Shown one piece after another: positions 9,501 to 16,219 of a stretch of DNA of 48,754 nt. This DNA comes from JALZUE01 sp051251725 (GTDB lineage: Bacteria; Pseudomonadota; Gammaproteobacteria; Enterobacterales; Alteromonadaceae). Position numbers and translations under genes: made by a program. The notes under the pieces were generated by a model. That model was not told where the DNA came from. It saw nothing but the letters and a program-made list of their open reading frames with translations, and did not search any database. Every line of letters starts with the position of its first letter. Within the stretch, counting starts at the first letter, position 1. Where the stretch lies: contig JBPOFN010000031.1 in the NCBI GenBank assembly GCA_051251725.1, positions 1-48,754 on the forward strand. Direction: 5' to 3'.

Positions 9501-9847
9501 ATCGTTCAGACAATGTTGATATTGAAGTTACCTCAGATACCGACGGCGGTTATAATGTCGGTTGGACAGCAGTAGGTGAATGGCTTGAGTTTGATATAGA
9601 TTTTGCTGGCGGTGACTATAAAATTGATACCCGAGTAGCATCAAACAATAGTAACGGTAAATTTACTATTGATTTAAACGGTACTGAACTTTTATCAACA
9701 ACCAGTGTTTTATCGACCGGCGCTTGGCAAAACTGGACTACAAAAACCTCTAATACGGTAAGTATTCCAAGTGGTGTTCAAACTATACGAGTTAATGTTG
9801 TTAATGGCGGTTTTAACCTTAACTGGTTAACCTTTATCGCTCAGTAA
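6578..9847 (+). CDS. Secreted multi-modular GH8 xylanase/exo-oligoxylanase
   Basis: 1089 residues: a signal peptide (cut near SYAQQ, residue 22); a beta-sandwich carbohydrate-binding-like module (about 24-147); a GH8 catalytic domain (about 160-555); a cadherin/VCBS-like Ig domain (about 568-655, NRAPVANND start); a second copy of the first module (about 668-790); and two CBM6-type modules (about 800-935 and 955-1089, each with an AEDY start). Candidate catalytic residues are E229 (SEGMSYGMMMAL), D287 (PDGEEYF) and D433 (QYDAWR). The acid-to-base spacing matches that of the cold-active Pseudoalteromonas GH8 xylanase as I remember it. GH8 also covers cellulases and chitosanases; the GH43 and pentoside-type transporter neighbours favour xylan. 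The ribosome site is GTTGGGA. Confidence 0.9.
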   Translation: MKINKTFLPVLGMYILANSSYAQQLANDELENGTLLPGYSGLIDTPFNGVAAYADGDGVQINTQVSGVPGKFRLDIRGASSAANAAGISVYLGDNKIGATSFSGTSASVTSISFNLDNMPSNSVLKFELETDNGSNDTFLDSYELHRTGDIPARPAAPVLPNQGAYDSGEYRNMFQEFGYSAEEVTARLNAVYDQLFHSTDTTDKALFIPVGDDMAYIWDFHNNDVRSEGMSYGMMMALQMDRKDDFDKLWKWANTYSLNKSGNNKGYFAWKVSTSGQIQDAAPAPDGEEYFVTALFFAAHRWGNGTGIFDYEAQANQILRDMVGNGEERYNNDGILEQYTLIDAANKQIVFSPSTPTDRNWTDTSYHLPAFYELWARWADNNNTLWAEMADVSRQHFKDAAHPTTGLTPDYAYFDGSPHGDFQHWKDTFQYDAWRVISNVAMDYSWWKKDEWQVTHATRLQTFFKSEGMESYSSLYELDGTPYENNSDHSPGLVAMNAIASLASNSQDAWDFVEAFWHTPVPEGRYRYYDGSLYMFGMLAMSGNYRIYCPAGECDAVSPELPEPVNRAPVANNDLATTIENILVSTNVVNNDTDADNDILSIATYTQAGNGSVSQNGDSLVYTPNTSFTGTDSFSYAVTDGTKSSNTATVTVTVNAEGIIDPEPEPTPGDELLFAEMESGVISPSYREPITNPYAGVILYGNNEEVSFATNLAAGDYTVEVNGSSSNSSAAGISLYVDGNKVGATSFSGTTRTTQTITFTLTNSASELTFILESDNGQNDTLMDWFKVFSGNGSTEPGDGGTTPSVSLEIPGVLQAEDYASENGTQTENTSDIGGGLNVGYIQNGDYLTFNINVAQAGVYTVEARVASDTTGGDIDLVIGSANVGTLAVTNTGGWQTWQTVTTSVTLAAGEQTLSANFANGNDYLFNINYLTFTLSDTESGATPPVTPPVTVKIEAEDYDRFSDTTIGNEGNAYRSDNVDIEVTSDTDGGYNVGWTAVGEWLEFDIDFAGGDYKIDTRVASNNSNGKFTIDLNGTELLSTTSVLSTGAWQNWTTKTSNTVSIPSGVQTIRVNVVNGGFNLNWLTFIAQ

Positions 9848-9960
9848 TTAAAAGCTCAGTAATTTATCGTTTAGTAATATAATTCTGAAATGTATAGTTT
9901 TGAAATATATAGTTCTGGCATTTATTACTAAGTAGGTAAAGGGCTATTAAGTTTTAATGT

Positions 9961-9990
9961 AAGGCGCTTAAATTTTTAGCGCCTTTTTTT
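9961..9990 (+). terminator. Intrinsic terminator after GH8 gene
   Basis: AAGGCGCT pairs with AGCGCCTT across a short AT loop and is followed by seven T. It lies 114 bp past the GH8 stop, so the transporter needs its own promoter. Confidence 0.88.
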
Positions 9991-10343
9991 AACTGCCATT
10001 TTTTAGCGTCAATATGTTAGCTGCCACGTTGCCTGTTAGCCAAGCTAACCTTGTTGTTTCCCGTACTCTATATAACTTTCAGTATTTCATTTTTGTAGTT
10101 TCTTTAACTTGTCTGAAAATCTAATTAATCGCACTAATCCAAATAATCCAATTGATAACCTAGAAATGAAAAAGTTATTAGCGTTGTTCTCTGAGCTTGT
10201 TTGGTCGAATTTTATCTGTAGTTGCGTCTAATTATCAGTGTTAGCTACAGTTACTGACGAGTAATGTTGAGTACTCGATGAGGGATCACTGATGATTAAT
10301 TATATTATTGCGATTAATAAGTTTACTTTTTCTGTTAACACTA

Positions 10344-10360
10344 ATAGTATTTAAGACTAT
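10344..10360. promoter_or_regulatory. 17-bp operator-like motif before the sugar transporter
   Basis: ATAGTATTTAAGACTAT, 42 bp upstream of the transporter ATG. Its reverse complement matches the motif at 5218-5234 in 15 of 17 bases, which suggests one regulon for the xylan locus. Confidence 0.55.
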
Positions 10361-10402
10361 AAGGTGAGTTGTTTTAAGTGATCACACAGTATCGGGGAAG
10401 AA

Positions 10403-11743
10403 ATGAAAAATATAACAAAAAAACTTTCAATAAAAGAGAAGCTAGGTTACGGCTTAGGCGACACAGCAAGCAATATTGTTTTCCAAATGGTTGCCAACTT
10501 CATGCTGATTTTCTACACCGATGTCTACGGCCTTAGTGCCGCCGCCGCGGGTACTTTATTATTAACCGTTAGGTTGTTCGATGGCTTTACCGATCCAATC
10601 ATGGGCAGTATCGCCGATAGAACAAGAACACGATGGGGAGCTTATCGTCCTTATTTACTCTTTTTAGCTGTGCCGTATGGCGTATTAGCTTGTTTAGCTT
10701 TTATTACTCCTGACTTTGATTCAACAGGAAAACTTATTTACGCCTATATCACTTATGGCTTATTAATGACTTGTTATACCGCTATTAATATTCCTTATGG
10801 TGCTTTAGGCGGGGTAATGGTGAGTTCACCGAAAGAAAGAACGTCACTGCAGTCTTATAGATTTGCGATGGCAATGGCTGCGTTAGTGATTATTGTTTGG
10901 GCACTACCTAAACTAGTCGCGTATTTTGGTGAAGGGAATGACCAAGTAGGTTATCCGTTAGCAATGGCTTTTATGGGCACACTTGCTGCCATTTGTTTTT
11001 TCTTTTGTTTTAAAATGACCAAAGAAGAAATACTTCCTGCTGTTGAGGAAAAACGAAAAAATGTTTTCACAGAATTCTTTTTACTCTTTAAAAATGATCA
11101 ATGGGTTATTATCGCGGCAATTAGTTTAGCGACATTAATTCTAATCGGCATTCGCGCAGCAGTAGCACCGCATTATATTAAGTATTATGTCGGTGAAGAG
11201 TCATTAATCTCGTCATTTTTAACAGTAGCAGCAATAGGCTCTGTTTTAGGTGCGGTATCAACCAATTTCTTAACTAAATATTTTGAAAAAAAGGTATTGT
11301 TTCAAGTGGCTATTGTCATCGTGATCATTACTCATAGTCTGTTTTATGTTGTTGATAGTACACAAGTAGCCGCTATTTTTATCATCTATTTTATTGCGAA
11401 TTTTGCCCATATGATGATCACCCCAATTTTATTTTCTATGGTTGCAGATACGGTTGATTATGGTGTTTTGAAAATAGGAAAACGATTAACAGCTATCACC
11501 TTCTCAGGCCATTTATTATCGATAAAATTTGGTTTCGCAATTGGTGGCGCGTTAGCTGGTTGGATATTAGCCGCTTACAATTACGTACCCAATCAAGCGC
11601 AAACACAAGAAACTTTATCAGGCATTCTATTAGCCTTTGCCGGTATCCCTGTTATTTGTATGATTGTGAGTTTATTGCTTGTGAAGAAATATAAACTCAC
11701 CGAGCTTGAAGTGATAAAAATTCAAAGTTCACTTGCAAAATAG
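10403..11743 (+). CDS. GPH-family pentoside/oligosaccharide:cation symporter
   Basis: 446 residues and about twelve membrane helices of the glycoside-pentoside-hexuronide:cation symporter family (MelB/XynP/YicJ type). The N-terminal LGYGLGDTASNIVFQMV and the RLFDGFTDPIMGSIADRTRTRWGAYRP region (about residues 57-83) carry the family's cation and sugar binding aspartates. With the cytoplasmic GH43 and the secreted GH8 enzyme, the expected substrate is xylo-oligosaccharides. A GGGGAAG ribosome site precedes the ATG. Substrate is inferred from neighbours only. Confidence 0.9.
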   Translation: MKNITKKLSIKEKLGYGLGDTASNIVFQMVANFMLIFYTDVYGLSAAAAGTLLLTVRLFDGFTDPIMGSIADRTRTRWGAYRPYLLFLAVPYGVLACLAFITPDFDSTGKLIYAYITYGLLMTCYTAINIPYGALGGVMVSSPKERTSLQSYRFAMAMAALVIIVWALPKLVAYFGEGNDQVGYPLAMAFMGTLAAICFFFCFKMTKEEILPAVEEKRKNVFTEFFLLFKNDQWVIIAAISLATLILIGIRAAVAPHYIKYYVGEESLISSFLTVAAIGSVLGAVSTNFLTKYFEKKVLFQVAIVIVIITHSLFYVVDSTQVAAIFIIYFIANFAHMMITPILFSMVADTVDYGVLKIGKRLTAITFSGHLLSIKFGFAIGGALAGWILAAYNYVPNQAQTQETLSGILLAFAGIPVICMIVSLLLVKKYKLTELEVIKIQSSLAK

Positions 11744-11786
11744 TCTAATGAATCACGTTAAAGCCTTAAGCTTATTACTGCTTTTC

Positions 11787-11811
11787 ATTGTCTAGATTGA
11801 TTGTCTAGATT
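11787..11811. repeat. 12-bp direct repeat
   Basis: ATTGTCTAGATT occurs twice (11787-11798 and 11800-11811) with one base between. Each unit contains the partial palindrome TCTAGA. Confidence 0.8.
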
Positions 11812-11924
11812 CATCATGTAGATATGGGCACACATAGCGGCACTGATTTTTAAAACCGAATAAAAGTGGGCTATAACGAAGTAATAAAAGTAATAAAGCT
11901 TATTTTTATTACTATGTAGATTAA

Positions 11925-11959
11925 TACTTTCAGGTATTAAACCCTAATACCTGAAAGTA
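11925..11959. repeat. Perfect 15-bp inverted repeat (hairpin)
   Basis: TACTTTCAGGTATTA, loop AACCC, then the exact complement. No T-run follows on either strand, so it is not a textbook terminator, though it could still end the transporter transcript 180 bp downstream of its stop or protect its 3' end. Confidence 0.85.
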
Positions 11960-12119
11960 AATGTACCAAACAGCATAGTGAATTTAGTTGCTATAAAAAA
12001 TAAGCTTAACCGTTTAATAAGACTTCCAGAGCAGATATTGCACTCAAGTTAGTAGATAGTGATACTGTAGTCGCCAACGAGTACTTATTCAAAACAGAGT
12101 GTCTTTACAGGAAGGTTCA

Positions 12120-12437
12120 ATGAAAAACATTCTTTTTATCTGTAGTAAAAATCAGTGGCGTAGCCCAACCGCAGAACAAATATTTAAGCAAGACCCAGCT
12201 TTAAATGTAAGATCAGCCGGAACCAGTGCCAGCGCAAGAAAAAAGGTCAAGGTAAAAGATATTGAGTGGGCTGACATTATTTTTGTTATGGAAGAAAAAC
12301 ACAAAAGCCGACTAAAAGCTGAATTTACTCGCGTACTTAACCATAAAAATATTCAAGTATTAGATATTCCTGATGAATACCAGTACATGGACGCAGAGTT
12401 AATCGAGATATTAAAGCAGTCGGTGAATGTGAGATAG
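12120..12437 (+). CDS. Small low-molecular-weight protein tyrosine phosphatase-like protein
   Basis: 105 residues. The N-terminal P-loop ICSKNQWRSPTAE gives the CX5R signature (C8, R14) of LMW phosphatases and arsenate-reductase relatives. The family's DP general-acid motif is replaced by DIPDEY (about residue 82), also seen in short LMW-PTP-like proteins. It is shorter than the usual 140-160 residues. The frame is open from 12099, but the ATG at 12120 has an AGGAAGG ribosome site and puts the P-loop at its normal N-terminal position. Appears to be a single-gene unit; the substrate is unknown. Confidence 0.85.
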   Translation: MKNILFICSKNQWRSPTAEQIFKQDPALNVRSAGTSASARKKVKVKDIEWADIIFVMEEKHKSRLKAEFTRVLNHKNIQVLDIPDEYQYMDAELIEILKQSVNVR

Positions 12438-12592
12438 CTATTTGATTAGCAGGTTTAGTTAATTATAAACATTCAATTAAACCAGTTAGTAATCTCAAAC
12501 ATCAATAGACGGTTGATATTATCATTAGCTAATACAAGTTTTTACAAGCCTGTTATGACGGCTAATTGCTACTAACCTAGTTGTATAAAAAC

Positions 12593-13408
12593 TTATCCCT
12601 TTTGATAGCACTTAATTAAAAATTGCTTTTTAAAGCCTAAACTTTCGTATAAAGGTTTGCCTGCTGCTGATGCTTGTAAAACAAGGTGTGTTCCTTGCCA
12701 TATTTGGCTGCGGGTGATTAATGCTTGCATTAACATACGTGCGTAACCTTTCCCTTGTGCGCTTGGGTGAACGGCAACTTGATGGACGCCGATAATATTG
12801 CCTGTTTTAAACAAAAGTCCGGTCGCAATCGGCTGATTGTTATCATAAGCGAGTAATATTTGGATATCTTGCTCAGTCATTAGGTTTTGAAAAACGATTT
12901 GATCAATTCTATAAGCAAAGGCTTTAGAAGCAATATCAAGCCAAAAGTTTAGCTCATCTAATGTCGTTACTTTTATAATGCTAAAGCCTGTCTGTTGTGA
13001 TGTTTTATTTTCTAACTCTCTTTTTTTAAGCCCATCATCTGTAAGCTTAGATAAAGGCAAATACATTGCTGTTTGCTCGAGTATACAGTGCCAGTTGTTG
13101 TTTATTAATAGGGCCTCAATATTACGCTGCTCAGCACTTTTACTAGTTTTGTTTCCCGTATTTATATCAGTAGTTTGCTCCGCAGATAAATTTGGCCAGA
13201 TAGGATAAATGGTCGAATGAGGTAAGGGCTCAAAGGCTAAAATATCTTTATTTAGTGATGAGCCATCAAACCAGCAGCGATGCGGCCAATGGCTATTAAT
13301 TTGTAAAACTGCTTTGTTTTTAGCGGCGAGTTTTTTATTAACCGTGCGCGCGCCATATTTGCGCCATAAGCGGGTCAGGTTATCAATATTGGCTTGGTTA
13401 ATTAACAT
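12593..13408 (-). CDS. GNAT-family N-acetyltransferase
   Basis: 271 residues. The C-terminal half (about 140-271) is a GNAT domain with the acetyl-CoA pyrophosphate loop VAVHPSAQGKGYARM and the late ASAAGKPLYESLGF motif. The N-terminal 130 residues are unassigned and may form a substrate or second GNAT-like domain. The start overlaps the end of the DUF606 transporter gene by 11 bp, so it is the last gene of a three-gene operon with that transporter and the nitroreductase. Substrate unknown. Confidence 0.85.
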   Translation of the reverse strand: MLINQANIDNLTRLWRKYGARTVNKKLAAKNKAVLQINSHWPHRCWFDGSSLNKDILAFEPLPHSTIYPIWPNLSAEQTTDINTGNKTSKSAEQRNIEALLINNNWHCILEQTAMYLPLSKLTDDGLKKRELENKTSQQTGFSIIKVTTLDELNFWLDIASKAFAYRIDQIVFQNLMTEQDIQILLAYDNNQPIATGLLFKTGNIIGVHQVAVHPSAQGKGYARMLMQALITRSQIWQGTHLVLQASAAGKPLYESLGFKKQFLIKCYQKG

Positions 13409-13853
13409 CGCCGATTCTCCAATTAATTAATAAAACGCCAATAATTAGTAAGGCGGCGCCGATTGTTTTAATACTATCAATCGATTTTATCGGTAAGTTA
13501 AACCAGCCAAAATGACTCGCCACAATAGCAATTAATATTTGCCCGGTTAAGGCGTAAGACATCATGCTACCAGCGCCCATTTTAGGAATTAAATAATAAA
13601 ACATGCCAACACCAAAAGCGCTTAAGGCGCCGCCACACCATAAATATATTGGCACCGCTTTAATCTCGCTAAGATTAGGGTATTGTTTTGTTGTTATTAA
13701 CATGACCAAAAGGGTGATCAGTAAACTCAATAAAAAGGCGATGCCTGTTGCTAGTATTGAGTTTTTAAGCACGACACCAAGTTGAGCGTTCATGGTTGCT
13801 TGTATTGCAATGGCTGCGCCCGCCGCGATTGCCAAAAGCACGAAAATACTCAT
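13398..13853 (-). CDS. DUF606 (YdcZ-type) inner-membrane DMT transporter
   Basis: 151 residues with five predicted membrane helices. The N-terminus MSIFVLLAIAAGAAIAIQAT with the following NAQLG, and the internal GVGMFYYLIPKMGAG block, are typical of the short DUF606 family within the drug/metabolite transporter superfamily. Such proteins usually work as dimers. The substrate is unknown. It starts one base after the nitroreductase stop and overlaps the GNAT gene, so the three are probably co-translated; an export or detoxification role is possible but unproven. Confidence 0.85.
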   Translation of the reverse strand: MSIFVLLAIAAGAAIAIQATMNAQLGVVLKNSILATGIAFLLSLLITLLVMLITTKQYPNLSEIKAVPIYLWCGGALSAFGVGMFYYLIPKMGAGSMMSYALTGQILIAIVASHFGWFNLPIKSIDSIKTIGAALLIIGVLLINWRIGDVN

Positions 13854-13854
13854 C

Positions 13855-14481
13855 TTATATTGTCATCACCAGTTCTTCGTAATCAAACCTTACTTTAGGC
13901 GCGAGTGCTTGGGTATCATCTTGATGACGATAACCAATCGGACATATTATTGACGTGGTTAAGCCGTGTTTTGATAATTTTAATACTTGGTCATAACCGG
14001 TTTGATCAAAACCTGTCATTGGGCAGCTGTCTATTTTCATTGCCGCCGCGCAGGTTAAAAAATTGCCGAGCGCGATATAGGCTTGCTGATGCGCCCATTC
14101 CTGTTTTTGTGAGTCAGTTTTTTGGTTAAGTGCTGATTTCATATGCATTGAAAAGTTACTGAGCTGTTGATGTGTTTTATTAGTCACTTGCACATGTTTG
14201 TCAATATAACGCTCAACCGTACTATCACCTACTTGGCACTGTGCAGCAAAAATAATTAAGTGTGAGCTTTTTGCTATTTTTTCTTGGCCGTAAGAAAAGG
14301 GCAGTAGTTGTGCTCTGATACTGGGTGATTTTACAACGATAATTTTATAAGGCTGCAAACCATAAGAAGATGCGCTTAAACGGGTAGCTTCAAGCAATGT
14401 TTCTAATTGCTCTACGGGTACTTTTTGTTGAGAAAATTGTTTAACCGCATATCGCCATTGTAACGCTGTTAATAATGTCAT
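13855..14481 (-). CDS. NAD(P)H nitroreductase (NfsB-like), FMN-dependent
   Basis: 208 residues with family features: an N-terminal RYAVKQFSQQ (FMN phosphate contact), RLSASSYGLQPYKI (about 40-54), and the C-terminal CPIGYRHQDD. Such enzymes reduce nitro compounds, quinones or enals. The frame extends to 14517, but the ATG at 14481 has a TAAGAG ribosome site and gives the usual N-terminus MTLLTALQWRY. First gene of the operon with DUF606 and GNAT. Its 5' leader is a MITE-like element only 22 bp upstream, so its promoter lies in or beyond that element. Confidence 0.9.
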   Translation of the reverse strand: MTLLTALQWRYAVKQFSQQKVPVEQLETLLEATRLSASSYGLQPYKIIVVKSPSIRAQLLPFSYGQEKIAKSSHLIIFAAQCQVGDSTVERYIDKHVQVTNKTHQQLSNFSMHMKSALNQKTDSQKQEWAHQQAYIALGNFLTCAAAMKIDSCPMTGFDQTGYDQVLKLSKHGLTTSIICPIGYRHQDDTQALAPKVRFDYEELVMTI

Positions 14482-14503
14482 GTTAATTACTCTTATTTTG
14501 TTA

Positions 14504-14766
14504 ATACCCGTTATCATTCAAAGTGCGGGATTTCAGTGGGAATTAAAAGCACGTTAGACAAGGAGAATAAAGTTAAACATAGTCATTCTATTTTTACGTT
14601 ATTTAACGCTGCCTAACGTGATTTTAAACCCATCGAAGAAGTGCTTGAGCAATATCACTTCATCGTTACTGTGATTTATAAGGGAGTAACCCTTATCTCA
14701 TCACAGTGCCTCGAATTGAAATCGCTCAAGCACTCTGAAACCTGCATCTTGAATGGTAACGGGTAT
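14504..14766. mobile_element. MITE-like element with 16-bp terminal inverted repeats
   Basis: The left end ATACCCGTTATCATTC (14504-14519) and right end GAATGGTAACGGGTAT (14751-14766) are inverted copies with 15 of 16 matches, and weaker similarity continues inward for about 15 bases. A TA dinucleotide flanks CCCG on the left and CGGG on the right, as expected for TA-target elements. Inside are three nested stems: AGTGCTTGAGC (14640-14650) with 14724-14734, ACTGTGAT (14668-14675) with 14700-14707, and ATAAGGG (14678-14684) with 14690-14696. No coding capacity. It lies directly upstream of the nitroreductase gene. Confidence 0.75.
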
Positions 14767-14856
14767 AAATACAGGCTGAGCAAGTGATATTGGCTCATCA
14801 ATTGACAGTAATTTTAAAGCGCGATGAAGGGAAATTCATTTACATAGGTTGATGAA

Positions 14857-15447
14857 TTAAAGTTTTTTTCGGATACGACTTAATTGTGTTGGGGTAATAC
14901 CTAAATGACCGGCGATATGATATTGCGGCAAACGATCAACAAGTGCGGGATACTGCTTAACAAAATGTAAATACCGTGCAGTGGCATTGTCTTGTACCAT
15001 TTGAATTTCACGCGCATCTTTTGCTAGCAGCCAATTTTTTTCTAAATAATAAATTTGAAAAAGCTTAAGCTCGTCATTTTTGATCATTAACTGACGGTAA
15101 GCTTTAAAGTCTATTTCAATCAGGATTGAATCTTCTAAAGTTTCACAGGCAAGCAAAGCTGGCGTTGACGTTAATAAAGCCGTCATTGCCCCAGGAAACA
15201 TCCCTTCGTCAAAAAACATTTTATTATATTCATTACCCTTGTCATCGCAGGTAAAACATCTTACTAAGCCTTGGTAAATATAAGCATAAGTGGTTGGCAT
15301 ACTATCAAGCGCATAAAGCATATTGTGTTTGCTGAGCGACTTAAGTTTGCAAAGTGCTTTAAAGTCATGCCAAGTTTCATCACTGATGGGGGCGTAAGCG
15401 GTTAGGGTTGCTCTTAACGCATTAAAAGCCTTGATTTTATCTGACAT
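14857..15447 (-). CDS. Crp/Fnr-family transcriptional regulator
   Basis: 196 residues: an N-terminal cNMP-binding-type beta-roll (about 20-130; YIYQGLVRCFTCDDKGNEYNK block), a dimer helix, and a C-terminal helix-turn-helix ending YHIAGHLGITPTQLSRIRKK. No cysteine cluster of the Fnr type at the N-terminus. The cAMP phosphate-binding arginine motif is not seen in the FPGAMTALLTS stretch, so it is unlikely to be a cAMP sensor. It is in the same direction as the nitroreductase operon and 375 bp upstream of it, with the MITE-like element in between; a regulatory link is possible. Confidence 0.85.
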   Translation of the reverse strand: MSDKIKAFNALRATLTAYAPISDETWHDFKALCKLKSLSKHNMLYALDSMPTTYAYIYQGLVRCFTCDDKGNEYNKMFFDEGMFPGAMTALLTSTPALLACETLEDSILIEIDFKAYRQLMIKNDELKLFQIYYLEKNWLLAKDAREIQMVQDNATARYLHFVKQYPALVDRLPQYHIAGHLGITPTQLSRIRKKL

Positions 15448-15563
15448 ATAAAAAGCTACTTTTTAATAATAAATCAATAATATAGCTTCGCATTAAAAAA
15501 ATATACCGTTAGCTAAACTATCGCCGAATTTACTATGTCTTTACTCACTAGAGATAATAACTG

Positions 15564-15598
15564 CGAAGCCCGAAGCCCGAAGCCCGAAGCCCGAAGCC
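15564..15598. repeat. Heptanucleotide tandem repeat (CGAAGCC)5
   Basis: Five exact copies between the Crp/Fnr-type regulator (117 bp upstream of its start) and the porin. GC-rich in an AT-rich spacer. Could change copy number by slippage. Confidence 0.95.
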
Positions 15599-15911
15599 CT
15601 GACACTTACATCACTATCATAGTTACACCCGTAGTCACCTTATGTCACTTCTATCGTCTGAGTATAAAATTTTCAGATGGAATTTAGCTTGGTCATCGTG
15701 AAATGTTAAATTTTAAGACAGATAAATAGCCACTATTATCATATTTAAAACGCTTTTTCTCTCATTACCTAGATATTTACAAAACTAAATTGAATATTAA
15801 TTAAACGCCTTGTTTGTGTAAGTGGTTGATTTTAAGTTATTTGTTATTTGTTCGATTATTTGTTTTTGTCTTTTTTCAATAAAGCTGTTGACGATACAAA
15901 CCTTGATGTGT

Positions 15912-15958
15912 GATTATGCTCGTGACTTGAGCTTATGCTCATTTTGGTGGTTTTGCTC
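15912..15958. promoter_or_regulatory. Three phased TTWTGCTC repeats, candidate operator
   Basis: TTATGCTC at 15914-15921 and 15933-15940 and TTTTGCTC at 15951-15958 are spaced 19 and 18 bp, close to two helical turns. The 10-mer GATTATGCTC (15912-15921) recurs, reversed, at 29491-29500 before the minus-strand half of the polyol locus. A plausible site for the SorC-type regulator encoded at 22871. Confidence 0.45.
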
Positions 15959-16219
15959 TTTATGGGGTTAAGTGTCTATTGTTTGTTGGCGAGAATAAAA
16001 ATATTAGAAAAAGTAATGTTTTTATTCTTTAACTGTCGATTTTTTATCGTCATTTAAACCAATTAATTTGCTCTTAATTAAATCACGCACAAAAAATCAC
16101 AATAAAACTATAAGAAAACAAAAATAAAACTATAAGAAAACCAAAAAAACAAAGGGTTTACTATGTTGAAAAATATACAAAAAACACTAGTTTCTACAAT
16201 CAAAAATAAGGGGGTTAAC

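Larger units (their letters stand above)
9848..10402. other. Intergenic stretch between GH8 gene and transporter
   Basis: Contains the GH8 terminator (9961-9990) and the operator-like motif (10344-10360) of the transporter promoter. No reading frame was judged real. Confidence 0.5.
11744..12119. other. Intergenic stretch with repeat and hairpin
   Basis: No gene seen. It contains a 12-bp direct repeat (11787-11811) and a perfect 15-bp-stem hairpin (11925-11959). Confidence 0.5.
15448..16219. other. Long regulatory spacer before the polyol porin
   Basis: About 770 bp without a convincing gene. It holds the (CGAAGCC)5 array (15564-15598), three TTWTGCTC repeats (15914-15958) and AT-rich sequence that must carry the porin promoter. 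Confidence 0.5.
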
